Positions 1 to 8,910 of a DNA stretch of 64,000 nucleotides are shown in pieces. The position numbers and the translations under genes were made by a program. Each line of letters starts with the position of its first letter. Position 1 is the stretch's first letter. Below the pieces are notes generated by a model. It was not told where the DNA came from and ran no database searches. It saw only the letters and a program-made list of their open reading frames with translations. The DNA is from Bacteroidota bacterium (GTDB lineage: Bacteria; Bacteroidota; Bacteroidia; Bacteroidales; FEN-979): the NCBI GenBank assembly GCA_026391795.1, contig JAPLDI010000015.1, positions 132,557 to 196,556 of the forward strand, in the 5' to 3' direction.

Positions 1-301
1 GTTGCGAAACACTCATCACAGAGGTCAGGTTGGCGATGTTTGTCAGGACCTCACTGTATCCGAATCCATTTATAACCGGGGCATAAAAAGCATATCCCCT
101 GAACTCCACCCTTGGTTTGGCCATGGCCTTGATCAGGAGACTGTCGGTATGGCTTGATCGTATCTGCTCATTCATGTCGTTGATCAGCGGACTGTTCTTA
201 ATTCCCCGGGTAAGAAAATAATCCAGATTCTTTTCCTGGCCTATGCCAGGAAAAAATGATAATAAAAATGATAAGACAAGCAAGACCCTTTGAAAAATCA
301 T
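1..301 (-). CDS. TolC-family outer membrane efflux protein, N-terminal part
   Basis: The gene starts with ATG at 301 and runs off the left edge, leaving about 100 residues. It begins with a signal peptide (MIFQRVLLVLSFLLSFFPGIGQ). The mature part, with SPLINDMNEQIRSS, DSLLIKA and FYAPVINGFGYSEVLTN, resembles the first helix pair and outer-membrane strand of Bacteroidota TolC-like proteins. Such proteins form the outer membrane channel of RND or ABC efflux and type I export. The periplasmic adaptor and pump would be expected further left, outside the window. The divergent GntR pair at 716 may or may not control it. The family call rests on a short fragment recognised by eye. Confidence 0.7.
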   Translation of the reverse strand, partial: MIFQRVLLVLSFLLSFFPGIGQEKNLDYFLTRGIKNSPLINDMNEQIRSSHTDSLLIKAMAKPRVEFRGYAFYAPVINGFGYSEVLTNIANLTSVMSVSQ

Positions 302-715
302 CGTTCTGTTTCCAACAAAAGATTAAATGAACTGATATCAGACCTCATGGGACAATTGAAGTCAAAGATAAAAAATCCATAATATCCCTCTACGAAAATC
401 TTGTTAAGATACTGATAAGATTCTTTTTCGGGATTTTATACAATAAGGCAGATTCGTGCGTTATCATATCCGTTTTCAAAAATGCAGGTAGCGTTGAAAA
501 CCATATTTTATGCCTGAAACGGGTATTCTTTGAAATTATCAGAGATTTTACTAAAAAAAAGCAATAAATATTTCTTTTTTAGCGATAATATATTAATTTT
601 GTAGGTAGATTTTTAATGCACCAATAGCTACAAATTAAAGTAATTTTTATTTTCTAAGTATTGTGAAGGTATGCAGAATGCATTGCCTTCATGGCGAATT
701 TAATTTTATAAAATC
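302..715. other. AT-rich intergenic region between divergent genes
   Basis: This 414-bp gap separates the leftward TolC-like gene from the rightward GntR pair. It is AT-rich and I see no convincing small gene in it. The only recognisable signal is a -7-like box at 594-601. Promoters for both flanking genes must lie here. Confidence 0.6.
594..601 (+). promoter_or_regulatory. Candidate Bacteroidota -7 box for the GntR pair
   Basis: TAATTTTG matches the TAnnTTTG consensus of the Bacteroidota housekeeping sigma factor. No TTG lies at the expected distance upstream (17-23 bp), so this is a half match. It would give a leader of about 110 nt. Confidence 0.3.
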
Positions 716-1372
716 ATGGCAATCAAAGAAAAAAAAACCATAACTATCACAAATAGAATCGCAGAAACCTTAAAGCAGGACATCAGTTATGGAAGGATTC
801 CCGCCGGGGAGGCGATTATTGAACGTAAAATTGCTGAACGCTTCAAGGCCAGCAATATACCTGTCAGGGAGGCTTTACGTATCCTTGAAGGGGAAGGTTT
901 TATCATTCACCGGAAATTTTCGGGATACAGTGTACGACAGATCAACCCGGAAGAAATGGTCGAGTTGTACGATATTATCACCTATCTCTCCGGTCAGCTT
1001 CTTTCCAAAGGGATTCCGCGATACACCGAATTGACCTATCACCGTTTCCGGACCCTGGTTGATGAGATGGACAAGACCAGAGACACGGATAAGACAGTTG
1101 CGCTCTTGATTGAATTTTCCGAAACGGCTTTTTCACCCGCCGGGTTGAAATACTCAATTGAACTTGCGTTGCAGATCCTTCAGCGCAATATCCCCATTAT
1201 CCAGGGTATGGTTGAGAAGATCTACAAGGGTACAATACCAACGCGTTTCCAGCGTGAGTTCATGGAACTCTGCCAGAAAAAGGAGACAAAAAAGGCCATT
1301 GATCTTTGGATAAATGAATTTGAAAAAATGACCAAAGGCTTTGTTGCAATCATTAGTGATTACACACCATAG
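716..1372 (+). CDS. GntR-family transcriptional regulator (copy 1)
   Basis: This is a 218-residue DNA-binding regulator. Residues about 10-75 form the GntR winged helix, with the recognition segment IPVREALRILEGEGF and the wing IHRKFSGYSV. The remainder is predicted helical and has the size of an FCD effector domain. I do not see the usual Asp/His metal ligands of FCD proteins, so the ligand cannot be guessed. It is followed after 28 nt by a paralogue of identical length, and the two are probably co-transcribed. The divergent TolC-like gene is a possible but unproven target. Confidence 0.85.
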   Translation: MAIKEKKTITITNRIAETLKQDISYGRIPAGEAIIERKIAERFKASNIPVREALRILEGEGFIIHRKFSGYSVRQINPEEMVELYDIITYLSGQLLSKGIPRYTELTYHRFRTLVDEMDKTRDTDKTVALLIEFSETAFSPAGLKYSIELALQILQRNIPIIQGMVEKIYKGTIPTRFQREFMELCQKKETKKAIDLWINEFEKMTKGFVAIISDYTP

Positions 1373-1400
1373 AATTGGATTAAAAACTAACTTTTAACCC

Positions 1401-2057
1401 ATGAAAAAGAAAAAAGAATCTACCACGTCGAACAAAATCGCAGATTCTCTTCGTGAGGACATTCAGTACGGTAAACTCAGGCCAAGTGACAAAATCATTG
1501 AACGGGAGATTGCGGAGAAATATGAAGCAAGCCACATCCCGGTCAGGGAAGCCTTGAGGATCCTGGAAGGAGAAGGTTTTGTTGTGCACCGGAAATTTGC
1601 AGGCTATACTGTCCGCGAAGTCAACCCGGATGAAATGATCGAACTTTATAACGTCATGAGGTTCCTGACGGTGCAACTGCTAAACAGGGCGATCCCGAGA
1701 TATACGGAGATCACCTATTATCAGCTGAAATCGATCACGGCTGAGATGGAAAAAACAAAGGATGCCGAAAAAAACATCGATTTGATCATGCAGTTTGCAG
1801 ATGTGATTTTCCATCCTGCCGGACTGACATTTACCTTTAACCTGTCAAAACAGATTCTGAAAAGGAACATTCCGATTTTACAGGGGGTGATCCGAACGTT
1901 GTCCAAAGGCTCCATACCGGTAAAACCATTCAATCACTTTATCGAATTGTGTCAGAAGCATGAAATTGAAAATGCGATCATGTTTTCTGCTGAACAAATG
2001 GATGCAGCAACCAAGACTTTTGTCGCATTCATGAGTGAAACCAGGAGGGCCGATTAA
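1401..2057 (+). CDS. GntR-family transcriptional regulator (copy 2)
   Basis: This second 218-residue GntR protein aligns end to end with the gene just upstream. The motif IPVREALRILEGEGF is identical, and roughly half of all residues look identical by eye. It therefore arose by tandem duplication. The winged helix is well conserved while the C-terminal sensory half has diverged more, which suggests different ligands or heterodimer formation. The stop at 2057 is 28 nt from the end of the convergent PPOX gene. Confidence 0.85.
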   Translation: MKKKKESTTSNKIADSLREDIQYGKLRPSDKIIEREIAEKYEASHIPVREALRILEGEGFVVHRKFAGYTVREVNPDEMIELYNVMRFLTVQLLNRAIPRYTEITYYQLKSITAEMEKTKDAEKNIDLIMQFADVIFHPAGLTFTFNLSKQILKRNIPILQGVIRTLSKGSIPVKPFNHFIELCQKHEIENAIMFSAEQMDAATKTFVAFMSETRRAD

Positions 2058-2084
2058 CGAAAGCAGTTCGTTGGAGGGGAAATT

Positions 2085-2546
2085 CTAGTAACCGTTTATT
2101 TTTCCTTCAAATTTGTCAACTTTGACGATCCAGCAACATACTTCGTTCAATGAAGGCGGGTTGTAGGAAAATTCTCCGGAAGTATAATTTTTCATGACGA
2201 TGTTCATGATCTCAATTTTCTGTTCCGGATCTTCGATGAATTCAACTTTTCCGTAAGCAAGTACACTCCTGTATTTCATGGTATAGCTGCATCCCACTTT
2301 TTCGTTCTGAAAACGTAGTAGGTAATCCGTACTGAATTCAACACATACATTCGGATTACGTGTCAGGATTCCGATCTTTTTTCCTTCCCTTGACGAATGT
2401 AGGTAAATTACACCTTCTTTATAGCCGAAATTGAAAGGCAGGAGATAAGGCAAGCCTTCTGTGTCAACCATTGCAAGGTGGCAGACCTCGCATTTGAGGA
2501 TTATTTCTTCCATCTCGGAACGATGGGTCAGGTAGCGGTGTCTCAT
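2085..2546 (-). CDS. Pyridoxamine 5'-phosphate oxidase-like (NimA-type) flavoprotein
   Basis: This 153-residue protein belongs to the split-barrel FMN-binding family that includes NimA 5-nitroimidazole reductases. Features are the N-terminal MRHRYLTHRSEMEEIILKCE, the strand pair LAMVDTEGLPYLLPFNFGY, and IYLHSSREGKKIGILTRNPNVCVEF, typical of the flavin-binding core. The ATG at 2546 was chosen. An upstream in-frame TTG at 2552 would overlap the radA stop. It lies 2 nt after radA, so the two are likely co-transcribed. The substrate is unknown, and the family name alone does not imply drug resistance. Confidence 0.8.
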   Translation of the reverse strand: MRHRYLTHRSEMEEIILKCEVCHLAMVDTEGLPYLLPFNFGYKEGVIYLHSSREGKKIGILTRNPNVCVEFSTDYLLRFQNEKVGCSYTMKYRSVLAYGKVEFIEDPEQKIEIMNIVMKNYTSGEFSYNPPSLNEVCCWIVKVDKFEGKINGY

Positions 2547-2548
2547 TT

Positions 2549-3919
2549 TCAACTGAATAATTGAGAATAAAGATCGGTAATCTTTTTTACAGGAATGATC
2601 CTGATGGAAAATCGTTTCGGATCGATACCCTTCAGGTTGTATCTGGAGATAAAGATTCTCTCAAAGCCGAGTTTTTCTGCCTCTGAGATCCGCTGATCGA
2701 CCCGGTTGACTGACCGGATCTCGCCTGACAATCCAACTTCCGCGCAGAAGCAGCTCTTCGAGTCGACCGGCAGATCCTCATTGGAGGAGAGAACCGCAGC
2801 AACAACAGCCAGGTCGATGGCCGGATCATCCACTTTGATACCGCCGGCGATGTTAAGGAAGACGTCTTTGGTTGCCAGCCGGAATCCGCATCTTTTTTCA
2901 AGTACCGCCAGCAACATGTTCAGCCGTTTCGTATCAAAGCCGGTACATGATCGTTGGGGTGTTCCGTATGCTGCTGAACTGACCAGGGCCTGGATCTCGA
3001 TCAGCATCGGCCGCAAACCTTCAATGGTGGCAGCAATCGCAATTCCGCTCACCTCTTCATCGCGCTGGGATAAAAGGATCTCCGACGGATTGGATACTTC
3101 GCGCAATCCGCTGTCCTGCATCTCATAGATGCCCAGTTCGGATGTAGAACCAAAACGGTTCTTGGCTGCCCGAAGGATCCGGTATCCGTAATTGCGGTCG
3201 CCTTCAAAGTTCAGTACGGTATCCACCATGTGTTCCAGAATCTTCGGACCGGCCAGACTCCCATCCTTTGTGATATGGCCGATAAGGAATACGGGTGTGT
3301 TGGTGAGTTTGGAGAAACGCTGTAATTCTGCTGCGGTCTCTTTGATCTGCGAGATGCTTCCGGCAGAAGAATCAATGCTGTCGGTATGAAGGGTCTGAAT
3401 GGAGTCAATGATCACCATGCCCGGACGCAGCTCTTCCAGGTGCTGGAAGATAATCTGGGTTGAGGTTTCCGTCAGGATAAAGCAATCGGTGTTTTTGATG
3501 CCGATTCGCTCTGCCCTCATCCGGATCTGCTGTTCGCTTTCTTCTCCGCTGATATAAAGTACTTTTATTCCTTTGCAGTTCAGTGCGACCTGTAGCATCA
3601 GGGTCGATTTTCCAATTCCGGGCTCCCCTCCGATCAGGATCACAGATCCCGGCACCAGTCCGCCTCCGAGCACCCGGTTAAGTTCTGCATTCCGGGTATG
3701 GATCCGCTGATCGGTATCGAAGGTGATGTCTGCAACAGGCTGAGGTTTCCGCTCCCTGCCGGTTGATCCCATCGACTGCCATTTTCCGGCTTTCTCTTCC
3801 CGTTGAACAACCTCTTCAATATATGTGTTCCATTCCCCGCAGGAAGGACATTTTCCAATCCATTTTGAAGATTGGGCTCCGCAATTCTGGCAGAAAAATG
3901 TGGTCTTTGTTTTTGCCAT
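2549..3919 (-). CDS. radA: DNA repair protein RadA
   Basis: This 456-residue RecA-like ATPase promotes branch migration of recombination intermediates. All hallmark parts are visible: an N-terminal zinc finger with C10, C13, C24 and C27, a Walker A motif GGEPGIGKS at 97-105, the RadA-specific KNRFG motif near residue 255, and a C-terminal Lon-protease-like domain lacking peptidase activity in this family. Length is normal for the family. It is transcribed leftward with the PPOX gene. A palindromic repeat lies immediately upstream. Confidence 0.97.
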   Translation of the reverse strand: MAKTKTTFFCQNCGAQSSKWIGKCPSCGEWNTYIEEVVQREEKAGKWQSMGSTGRERKPQPVADITFDTDQRIHTRNAELNRVLGGGLVPGSVILIGGEPGIGKSTLMLQVALNCKGIKVLYISGEESEQQIRMRAERIGIKNTDCFILTETSTQIIFQHLEELRPGMVIIDSIQTLHTDSIDSSAGSISQIKETAAELQRFSKLTNTPVFLIGHITKDGSLAGPKILEHMVDTVLNFEGDRNYGYRILRAAKNRFGSTSELGIYEMQDSGLREVSNPSEILLSQRDEEVSGIAIAATIEGLRPMLIEIQALVSSAAYGTPQRSCTGFDTKRLNMLLAVLEKRCGFRLATKDVFLNIAGGIKVDDPAIDLAVVAAVLSSNEDLPVDSKSCFCAEVGLSGEIRSVNRVDQRISEAEKLGFERIFISRYNLKGIDPKRFSIRIIPVKKITDLYSQLFS

Positions 3920-3930
3920 AATGGCTTACT

Positions 3931-4027
3931 GTTTTTTTCTTTTACCGCTAAGACGCTAAAACGCAAAGAACGCAAAAATAATGACATGTTATTTAGCGTC
4001 TTTGCGTCTTAGCGGTGAAAAAAAACA
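3931..4027. repeat. Long imperfect inverted repeat (ACCGCTAAGACGC family)
   Basis: The left arm carries ACCGCTAAGACGCTAAAACG after a T-rich run. The right arm reads GCGTCTTTGCGTCTTAGCGG followed by an A run. The arms are near-complementary, so the element can form a long hairpin. Related elements occur at 23303-23385 and, degraded, at 38629-38768. It lies between rfaE2 and radA and could end the upstream transcript or act as a small non-autonomous element. Confidence 0.8.
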
Positions 4028-4055
4028 TTTCAAACACTCTCCCGATGAGAAGTGT

Positions 4056-4556
4056 TTATTTTCTGTGAAGATCCAGGATCTTCTGCTCTATGGCCGTTGT
4101 GCTGTAACCTGGTGTAAGTTCAATCGTCTCTACCCTTCCGCCTTTTGCAACTACAATGTCATATCCAACAATCTCCTCGGGCTGGTAATCTTTGCCTTTA
4201 ACCAGGATATCCGGCTGGATTATTTTGATCAGTTCGTAAGGTGTTTCTTCATCAAAAAGCACTACAACCCTGACAAAATCAAGGGAAGCAAGGACCATTG
4301 AGCGCGAATGTTCGTCATTGATCGGACGGCTGTCGCCTTTGATTCTCCGGACTGAACTGTCGGAATTCATCCCGACCACGAGTACATCTCCCAATTCTGC
4401 AGCTTTTGCAAGATACTCGATGTGGCCAAGGTGAAGGATGTCGAAGCATCCGTTCGTAAACACCACTTTCTGATTTTTGAAATTCCAAACAGCACTTGCC
4501 CGTCTGAGCTGCTCTCCGTTAAGGATCTTGGAAGAAAGAAAATCAAGCTTGTTCAT
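4056..4556 (-). CDS. rfaE2: D-glycero-beta-D-manno-heptose 1-phosphate adenylyltransferase
   Basis: This 166-residue nucleotidyltransferase activates heptose 1-phosphate with ATP to give ADP-heptose, a precursor of the lipopolysaccharide core. The cytidylyltransferase-type motif FTNGCFDILHLGHIEYL contains the catalytic HxGH at 42-45, and IKGDSRPIND and the C-terminal TPGYSTT match the family. It corresponds to the second domain of the bifunctional HldE/RfaE. The kinase half is absent here, as in organisms with split genes. Its start overlaps the upstream flippase-like gene by 14 nt, so the two are coupled. Confidence 0.88.
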   Translation of the reverse strand: MNKLDFLSSKILNGEQLRRASAVWNFKNQKVVFTNGCFDILHLGHIEYLAKAAELGDVLVVGMNSDSSVRRIKGDSRPINDEHSRSMVLASLDFVRVVVLFDEETPYELIKIIQPDILVKGKDYQPEEIVGYDIVVAKGGRVETIELTPGYSTTAIEQKILDLHRK

Positions 4557-5586
4557 CCGGATTTTTATTAAACGACAATAGGATCAATGACAATCCCCCG
4601 ACAACGAAAATCATTGCGGTCTGTGCAGTCCAGGCGATCCAGCCCAGAGCTAGTCCGGTTGTACGTGACAGCCCATAAAGTAATAATGTTTCCTGTATGA
4701 TTGCAGGATAGAGTCCGATACCACCGGGTGTGATCATGATCCCGATGCTTCCCAGTACGAGGGACGACAAACCGGCTCCCGGACCCAACTCACTGGTTTG
4801 CTCGAAACAGAAGAAACAGAGGTAGAGCATCAGGAAGTATAGAAACCAGATGGCCAGGGAGTAAAAAATAAACAGTACCGGTTTCCGGATCTGGCTGAGT
4901 GATTTGAACCCTTCCCAGAATCCAAGGAGCAGGTTGATAAACTTATGCCAGATATTGCTGTGGATTATCTTTTTTCTGAGAAAAACAAAAAGGAGAATAA
5001 GTATCGCAATGAACCCGGCAATCCCCCCAAGGATAAGCGGATTTGAAAACGGATGAATAAATGTCCCCTGGAGTCCGGGATATACATGTTTGTCAAGGTA
5101 ATCATGCAGGGTTCCGATCTGGGTGAAGATCATAAGGAGAAATAACAGGAAAAAAATGATCATGTCGAGGGCCCTCTCCGTGATAACCGTCCCGAAGGAT
5201 TTGTTGAAAGGGACCTTTTCGTATTTTGCCAGGACACCGCAACGGGTCACTTCTCCAAGGCGGGGAAAAGCCATGTTGGCGAAATAGCCTACCATAACGG
5301 CGTAAAAAGTGTTTTTGAACGAAGGTTTGTAGGCCATCGGCTCAAGTAAGAGCATCCAGCGCAACGCACGGATCACATGACTTAAAATACCCAGCAGGAT
5401 AGCAAGAATAACCCAGTTATAATTTGCAGTGCGGAAGGAATTGATGATCTCTTGTTTTTCTGAGTGGGTTAAATTCCGGATCGAAAGCCAGATAATAAGG
5501 ATCCCAAGTCCCAGAAAAAAAACGAACTTAATAAATGTGAGGAAGTTACTCCTGAGAGAAGAGGATTCAGTGTTGAAAAATGCCAT
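4543..5586 (-). CDS. Lysylphosphatidylglycerol synthase/flippase-like membrane protein
   Basis: This 347-residue integral membrane protein has about eight hydrophobic segments. It fits the UPF0104/LPG_synthase_TM family: an N-terminal positively charged start, the segment ILSHVIRALRWMLLL, and the conserved FANMAFPRLGEVTRCGVLAKYE region near residue 95. Members include the flippase half of MprF and many uncharacterised proteins. No aminoacyl-transferase half is present, so lipid or polyprenyl-linked transport is more likely than lysylation. It overlaps panD by one base (TAATG) and rfaE2 by 14 nt. Confidence 0.75.
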   Translation of the reverse strand: MAFFNTESSSLRSNFLTFIKFVFFLGLGILIIWLSIRNLTHSEKQEIINSFRTANYNWVILAILLGILSHVIRALRWMLLLEPMAYKPSFKNTFYAVMVGYFANMAFPRLGEVTRCGVLAKYEKVPFNKSFGTVITERALDMIIFFLLFLLMIFTQIGTLHDYLDKHVYPGLQGTFIHPFSNPLILGGIAGFIAILILLFVFLRKKIIHSNIWHKFINLLLGFWEGFKSLSQIRKPVLFIFYSLAIWFLYFLMLYLCFFCFEQTSELGPGAGLSSLVLGSIGIMITPGGIGLYPAIIQETLLLYGLSRTTGLALGWIAWTAQTAMIFVVGGLSLILLSFNKNPDEQA

Positions 5587-5954
5587 TATTTGCGTTTTTT
5601 ACCCTTAGCGATCCGGTTATTCTTGTCGGGAAATACAAGCTGTGGCTTGAATTTTTTCGCCTCTTCAAAATCCATCATGGCATACGAAGCGATGATCGTG
5701 ATATCGCCAACAAAAAATTTCCGGGCAGCAGCGCCATTGAGGCAAATAATACCGCTTCCTTTTTTTCCTTTGATAACATAGGTTTCTATTCGCTCGCCGT
5801 TGTTGATGTTCAGCACGTGAACTTTCTCAAATTCGATCAGGTTGGCGGCTTTCATAAGCTCCTCGTCGATCGTGATACTACCAACATAATTGATATCCGC
5901 CTGGGTCACTATGGCCCTGTGGATTTTGGATTTCAATATTTCGATCTGCATCAT
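5586..5954 (-). CDS. panD: Aspartate 1-decarboxylase
   Basis: This 122-residue pyruvoyl enzyme converts aspartate to beta-alanine for pantothenate synthesis. The proenzyme self-cleaves between G25 and S26 in the visible motif YVGSITID, generating the pyruvoyl group. The segment [12 protein letters not shown] and the later [18 protein letters not shown] are typical. Length matches the family. It follows panC by 9 nt and precedes the flippase-like gene with a TAATG overlap. It directly supplies the beta-alanine used by PanC. Confidence 0.96.
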   Translation of the reverse strand: MMQIEILKSKIHRAIVTQADINYVGSITIDEELMKAANLIEFEKVHVLNINNGERIETYVIKGKKGSGIICLNGAAARKFFVGDITIIASYAMMDFEEAKKFKPQLVFPDKNNRIAKGKKRK

Positions 5955-5963
5955 CCGGCAAAA

Positions 5964-6812
5964 TTACGAAAAAAGTTCCATATTATCGATGAGCCTCACA
6001 TCTCCAAGAAAAACTGCGGTGACCGCCAGGGCATTCTCCTTTTCTCTCCAGCTTTGAAGACTGTGAAGATCATATTTATTGACGATCTCAAAATATTCAA
6101 CCGAAAAGGCGGGATTTGAATTGATCTTTTTTATCGCCCATTGCCGGAGTTCTTTCACCGGTAAATGCCCGGCTTTCTTTTTCACCTTGCAGAGGGTCTC
6201 GTAGATGAGCGATGCCATCTCTCGTTCGCCGATAGTAAGCCTGAGATTACGCGAACTCATAGCCAGTCCGTCAGGTTCGCGGAAGGTTGGGCAGGAATGG
6301 ATCTGAACCGGGAGCTTCAGCACCGAAACCAGGTGCCGGATGACCAGCAACTGCTGATAATCCTTCAATCCAAAATAGGCGTGGTCAGGGGAAATGATTT
6401 CAAACAGTTTTTTTACGATGATCGCCACCCCCTTAAAATGCCCGGGACGGAATTTCCCTTCCAGTACCTTGTCGAGGGTACCGAACTTTATATCAAGCAC
6501 CGGCATTCCTGCCGGGTAGATCTCCCCGGTTTCCGGGGTAAAAACATAATCACAACCTGCCGCATCAAGTAAACCGAGGTCTTCCTTCAGGTTGCGCGGA
6601 TATTTTTCGAGATCTTTTTTATTGTTGAACTGGATCGGGTTGACAAAGATGCTGCAGACAGTGATCCGGTTGCTTTTCCTGGATTTTTCCACCAGGGAAA
6701 GATGGCCGGCATGAAGTGCTCCCATGGTCGGGACAAATCCAATTGAATTTCCGGCCCGGTGCTCCTCCAGCATGGCCTTTGTCATTTCACTGATCTTGGT
6801 AACGACTTTCAT
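5964..6812 (-). CDS. panC: Pantothenate synthetase (pantoate-beta-alanine ligase)
   Basis: This 282-residue enzyme joins pantoate and beta-alanine using ATP. The HIGH-type nucleotide motif lies in PTMGALHAGHLSLVEKS, and other family marks are FVNPIQFN, the FGLKDYQQLLVIRHLV block and the MSSRNLRLT region. Length is normal. It is the first gene of the leftward run panC-panD-flippase-like-rfaE2. A -7 box for this run is proposed at 6854-6861. panB, needed to make pantoate, lies apart at 30199-31017. Confidence 0.97.
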   Translation of the reverse strand: MKVVTKISEMTKAMLEEHRAGNSIGFVPTMGALHAGHLSLVEKSRKSNRITVCSIFVNPIQFNNKKDLEKYPRNLKEDLGLLDAAGCDYVFTPETGEIYPAGMPVLDIKFGTLDKVLEGKFRPGHFKGVAIIVKKLFEIISPDHAYFGLKDYQQLLVIRHLVSVLKLPVQIHSCPTFREPDGLAMSSRNLRLTIGEREMASLIYETLCKVKKKAGHLPVKELRQWAIKKINSNPAFSVEYFEIVNKYDLHSLQSWREKENALAVTAVFLGDVRLIDNMELFS

Positions 6813-7252
6813 CGGTCCCGTTGTAGGCTATTATGTTGTTGACATTAACGGATCAAAAGTATAACTATTTTAACAAGTGCGAGATTTATAATGCGAAATG
6901 AGTAGTCAGCTAAATCGCGAAAATTACTTGATAAATTATCCAAATCACAGATCAATATGTATATTAATAGTAAAGTATATCATAACACCTGATAATTTTA
7001 ATTTATTCGTGATAAGTAAAGTTGCCTTAAATCCGCACAGATGTGCGATAATGGCCTGTTTTTTCACCTGTTTCTTTTCTTATCTGAACGGAATCTCAAA
7101 GGAGTTCCGGAGGCTTTAATTTATAAGTAAAACAAAATCAGGAATGTTATCTGCTATTGATTCGTAGAAGAATATTTATTGAGAGCATGGCATATAAGTT
7201 GCAAACGAGTATGAATCTGGACTGAAATTTAGCTTTTTATGGGAGAAATGTT
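6813..7252. other. AT-rich divergent intergenic region
   Basis: This 440-bp gap lies between leftward panC and the rightward surface protein gene. It holds the proposed panC -7 box and, just before 7253, a GGGAG ribosome-binding site. An open frame at 6898-7119 has no family features and biased composition, and I do not call it. Nothing else is recognisable. Confidence 0.5.
6854..6861 (-). promoter_or_regulatory. Candidate -7 box for the panC-panD run
   Basis: On the minus strand this reads TACTTTTG, an exact TAnnTTTG match about 40 nt before the panC ATG. The nearest upstream TTG is only 12 bp away, too close for the usual spacing, so the -33 element is not confirmed. Confidence 0.4.
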
Positions 7253-8695
7253 ATGAAAATACCTATTGTATCATTGTGTTTTGTCATTGCATTGGTGGGG
7301 ATCGCAATGCGCCTTCAGGCTCAAATCAGCATTAATACTGACGGATCGCCGCCCGACGGCAGTTCCATGCTGGATATCAAATCTACAAACGGGGGTGTTC
7401 TCATACCCCGAATGACTACAGGTCAGAGGGATGGAATTTCATCGCCTGCAATCGGACTGGTTATCTTTAATACGACCACTGATTGCATAGAGATCTATAA
7501 TTCAACCGGCTGGTGGAACCTGTGCGCACAGCACAGCCTGCCCACCGGTGTGATTGCATCTGCAACACCGAATCCGGTTTGTTCGGGAGGCACGCTGACC
7601 CTTACAGGAAGCGCAACAGGCGCCAGTGGCTGGAGCTGGACAGGCCCGAATGGCTTCACCTCATCCTCACAAAGTCCGACAAGAGCAAGCATGACAGTTG
7701 CCGATGCCGGAGTTTATACCCTGACCGCAAGTAATGCCGCTGGTCCTGCTGCCCCTGTTTCCACTTCTTCAGTCGCTGTTAGCACTTCTCCCCCCGATGC
7801 TGCGGGGGCCATTAGCGGAACCCCAAACATTATGCCTGCACAAAGCGGAGTTGCCTATTCAATTGATGCCGTTGCCGGTGCTACAGGATATACCTGGAAT
7901 TACTCAGGAACTGGTTTTACAGTTGTATCAGGTGCAAACACCAATTCCATAACTGCAGATTTTTCTGCATCCGCAACACCCGGAAGTATCACCGTTATAC
8001 CTGCCAATGCATGCGGTAACGGAACAATCTCGCCGGATTATCCGGTTACGCAGAATGCATATACGTGCGGCGGAGGCTATACGTACAATGAGGTAAACGC
8101 AAACGGCCAAATCTGGCTGGATCGCAATCTTGGAGCAAACCGGGTTGCAACTGCATCCAATGATTACTTTGCATATGGTTCTCTCTATCAATGGGGCAGA
8201 CAAGGCGACGGGCACCAATGCCTGGCCTGGACATCTGCCACTGCCGGGACCCCTGTCAACGGTTCTACACCAACACAATGTTCGGGCGGGGGTTGTGGTG
8301 ATGCACTTTTTGTTACAGGATTCTGTAACTGGTCAAACGACATTCCGGCACTCAACACTCTTTGGGATTACCCTAAAGCCGGTAATGACCCTTGCCCAAC
8401 AGGTTACAGGGTACCAACTCAAAGTGAGTTAATAACACTGAATGATTGGGTAACGACAAATTACGGCGGTAGTAGCTCTGAGTTTTACGCTTCCCCTGTA
8501 AAAATGCCGGTTTCAGGCTGGCGAAACTACCTCACCGGAAATACCGACATGATGGGCAATACCGGATTCTACTGGAGTTCAACTTACCAGGACGACGTCT
8601 ACCCTTATGCCCTCACCTTTAGCAACGGCAGCAGTGCTGTAACCAGTGGCTATTGTAAAGCATTCGGGATGCCCGTTCGCTGCATCGCGAATTGA
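7253..8695 (+). CDS. Secreted protein with Ig-like repeats and Fibrobacter major paralogous domain
   Basis: This 480-residue exported protein starts with a signal peptide ending near AQISINTDGS. The segment SSMLDIKSTNGGVLIPRMT is a motif seen at the N-terminus of many Bacteroidota surface proteins. Ig/PKD-like segments follow, roughly residues 100-260. The C-terminal ~200 residues form the Fibrobacter succinogenes major paralogous domain: WLDRNLGA, LYQWGRQGDGH, CPTGYRVPTQSEL, FYWSST and a final PVRCI. This domain is found on cell-surface proteins of unknown role. I see no T9SS sorting domain. GGGAG at 7241 supports the start. Confidence 0.8.
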   Translation: MKIPIVSLCFVIALVGIAMRLQAQISINTDGSPPDGSSMLDIKSTNGGVLIPRMTTGQRDGISSPAIGLVIFNTTTDCIEIYNSTGWWNLCAQHSLPTGVIASATPNPVCSGGTLTLTGSATGASGWSWTGPNGFTSSSQSPTRASMTVADAGVYTLTASNAAGPAAPVSTSSVAVSTSPPDAAGAISGTPNIMPAQSGVAYSIDAVAGATGYTWNYSGTGFTVVSGANTNSITADFSASATPGSITVIPANACGNGTISPDYPVTQNAYTCGGGYTYNEVNANGQIWLDRNLGANRVATASNDYFAYGSLYQWGRQGDGHQCLAWTSATAGTPVNGSTPTQCSGGGCGDALFVTGFCNWSNDIPALNTLWDYPKAGNDPCPTGYRVPTQSELITLNDWVTTNYGGSSSEFYASPVKMPVSGWRNYLTGNTDMMGNTGFYWSSTYQDDVYPYALTFSNGSSAVTSGYCKAFGMPVRCIAN

Positions 8696-8748
8696 TTTTG
8701 TTGGATGATATCATTTCCAGGGACTTAACAATCAGAGAATCCGGATCC

Positions 8749-8786
8749 AACCAAGCTGCAACCAAGCTGCAACCAAGCTTCAACCA
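8749..8786. repeat. 11-bp tandem repeat (AACCAAGCTGC)
   Basis: Three head-to-tail 11-bp units start at 8749, 8760 and 8771, followed by a partial fourth. The third unit has one change (AACCAAGCTTC). It lies in the convergent gap between the surface protein gene and amt. It is one of several different short tandem arrays in intergenic DNA of this window. Confidence 0.9.
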
Positions 8787-8854
8787 ATTAAACCTGGTTT
8801 CAGACTGGTTCCAGGCCGATATCAACATGGCGCCAGACAGGTTGTCATCTGATG

Positions 8855-8885
8855 AAAAAAAGAGGCAGCCTTACAGGACTGCCTC
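8855..8885 (-). terminator. Rho-independent terminator of amt
   Basis: Read on the minus strand, the stem GAGGCAG/CTGCCTC with a short inner extension is followed by a run of seven T. It lies 25 nt after the amt stop, so it is placed to end that transcript. Confidence 0.85.
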
Positions 8886-8910
8886 AAAATGAACAGGTAA
8901 AGAAATAAGA

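Noticed and set aside
2085-2546. Nitroimidazole resistance gene
   Set aside because: The PPOX/NimA-like fold is broad; resemblance by eye does not justify a resistance call.
4056-4556. Full bifunctional HldE
   Set aside because: Only the adenylyltransferase half is present; no sugar kinase domain lies in or next to the gene.
6898-7119. Possible 73-residue gene in the panC/surface-protein gap
   Set aside because: No ribosome-binding site, low-complexity hydrophobic translation and no recognisable motif.
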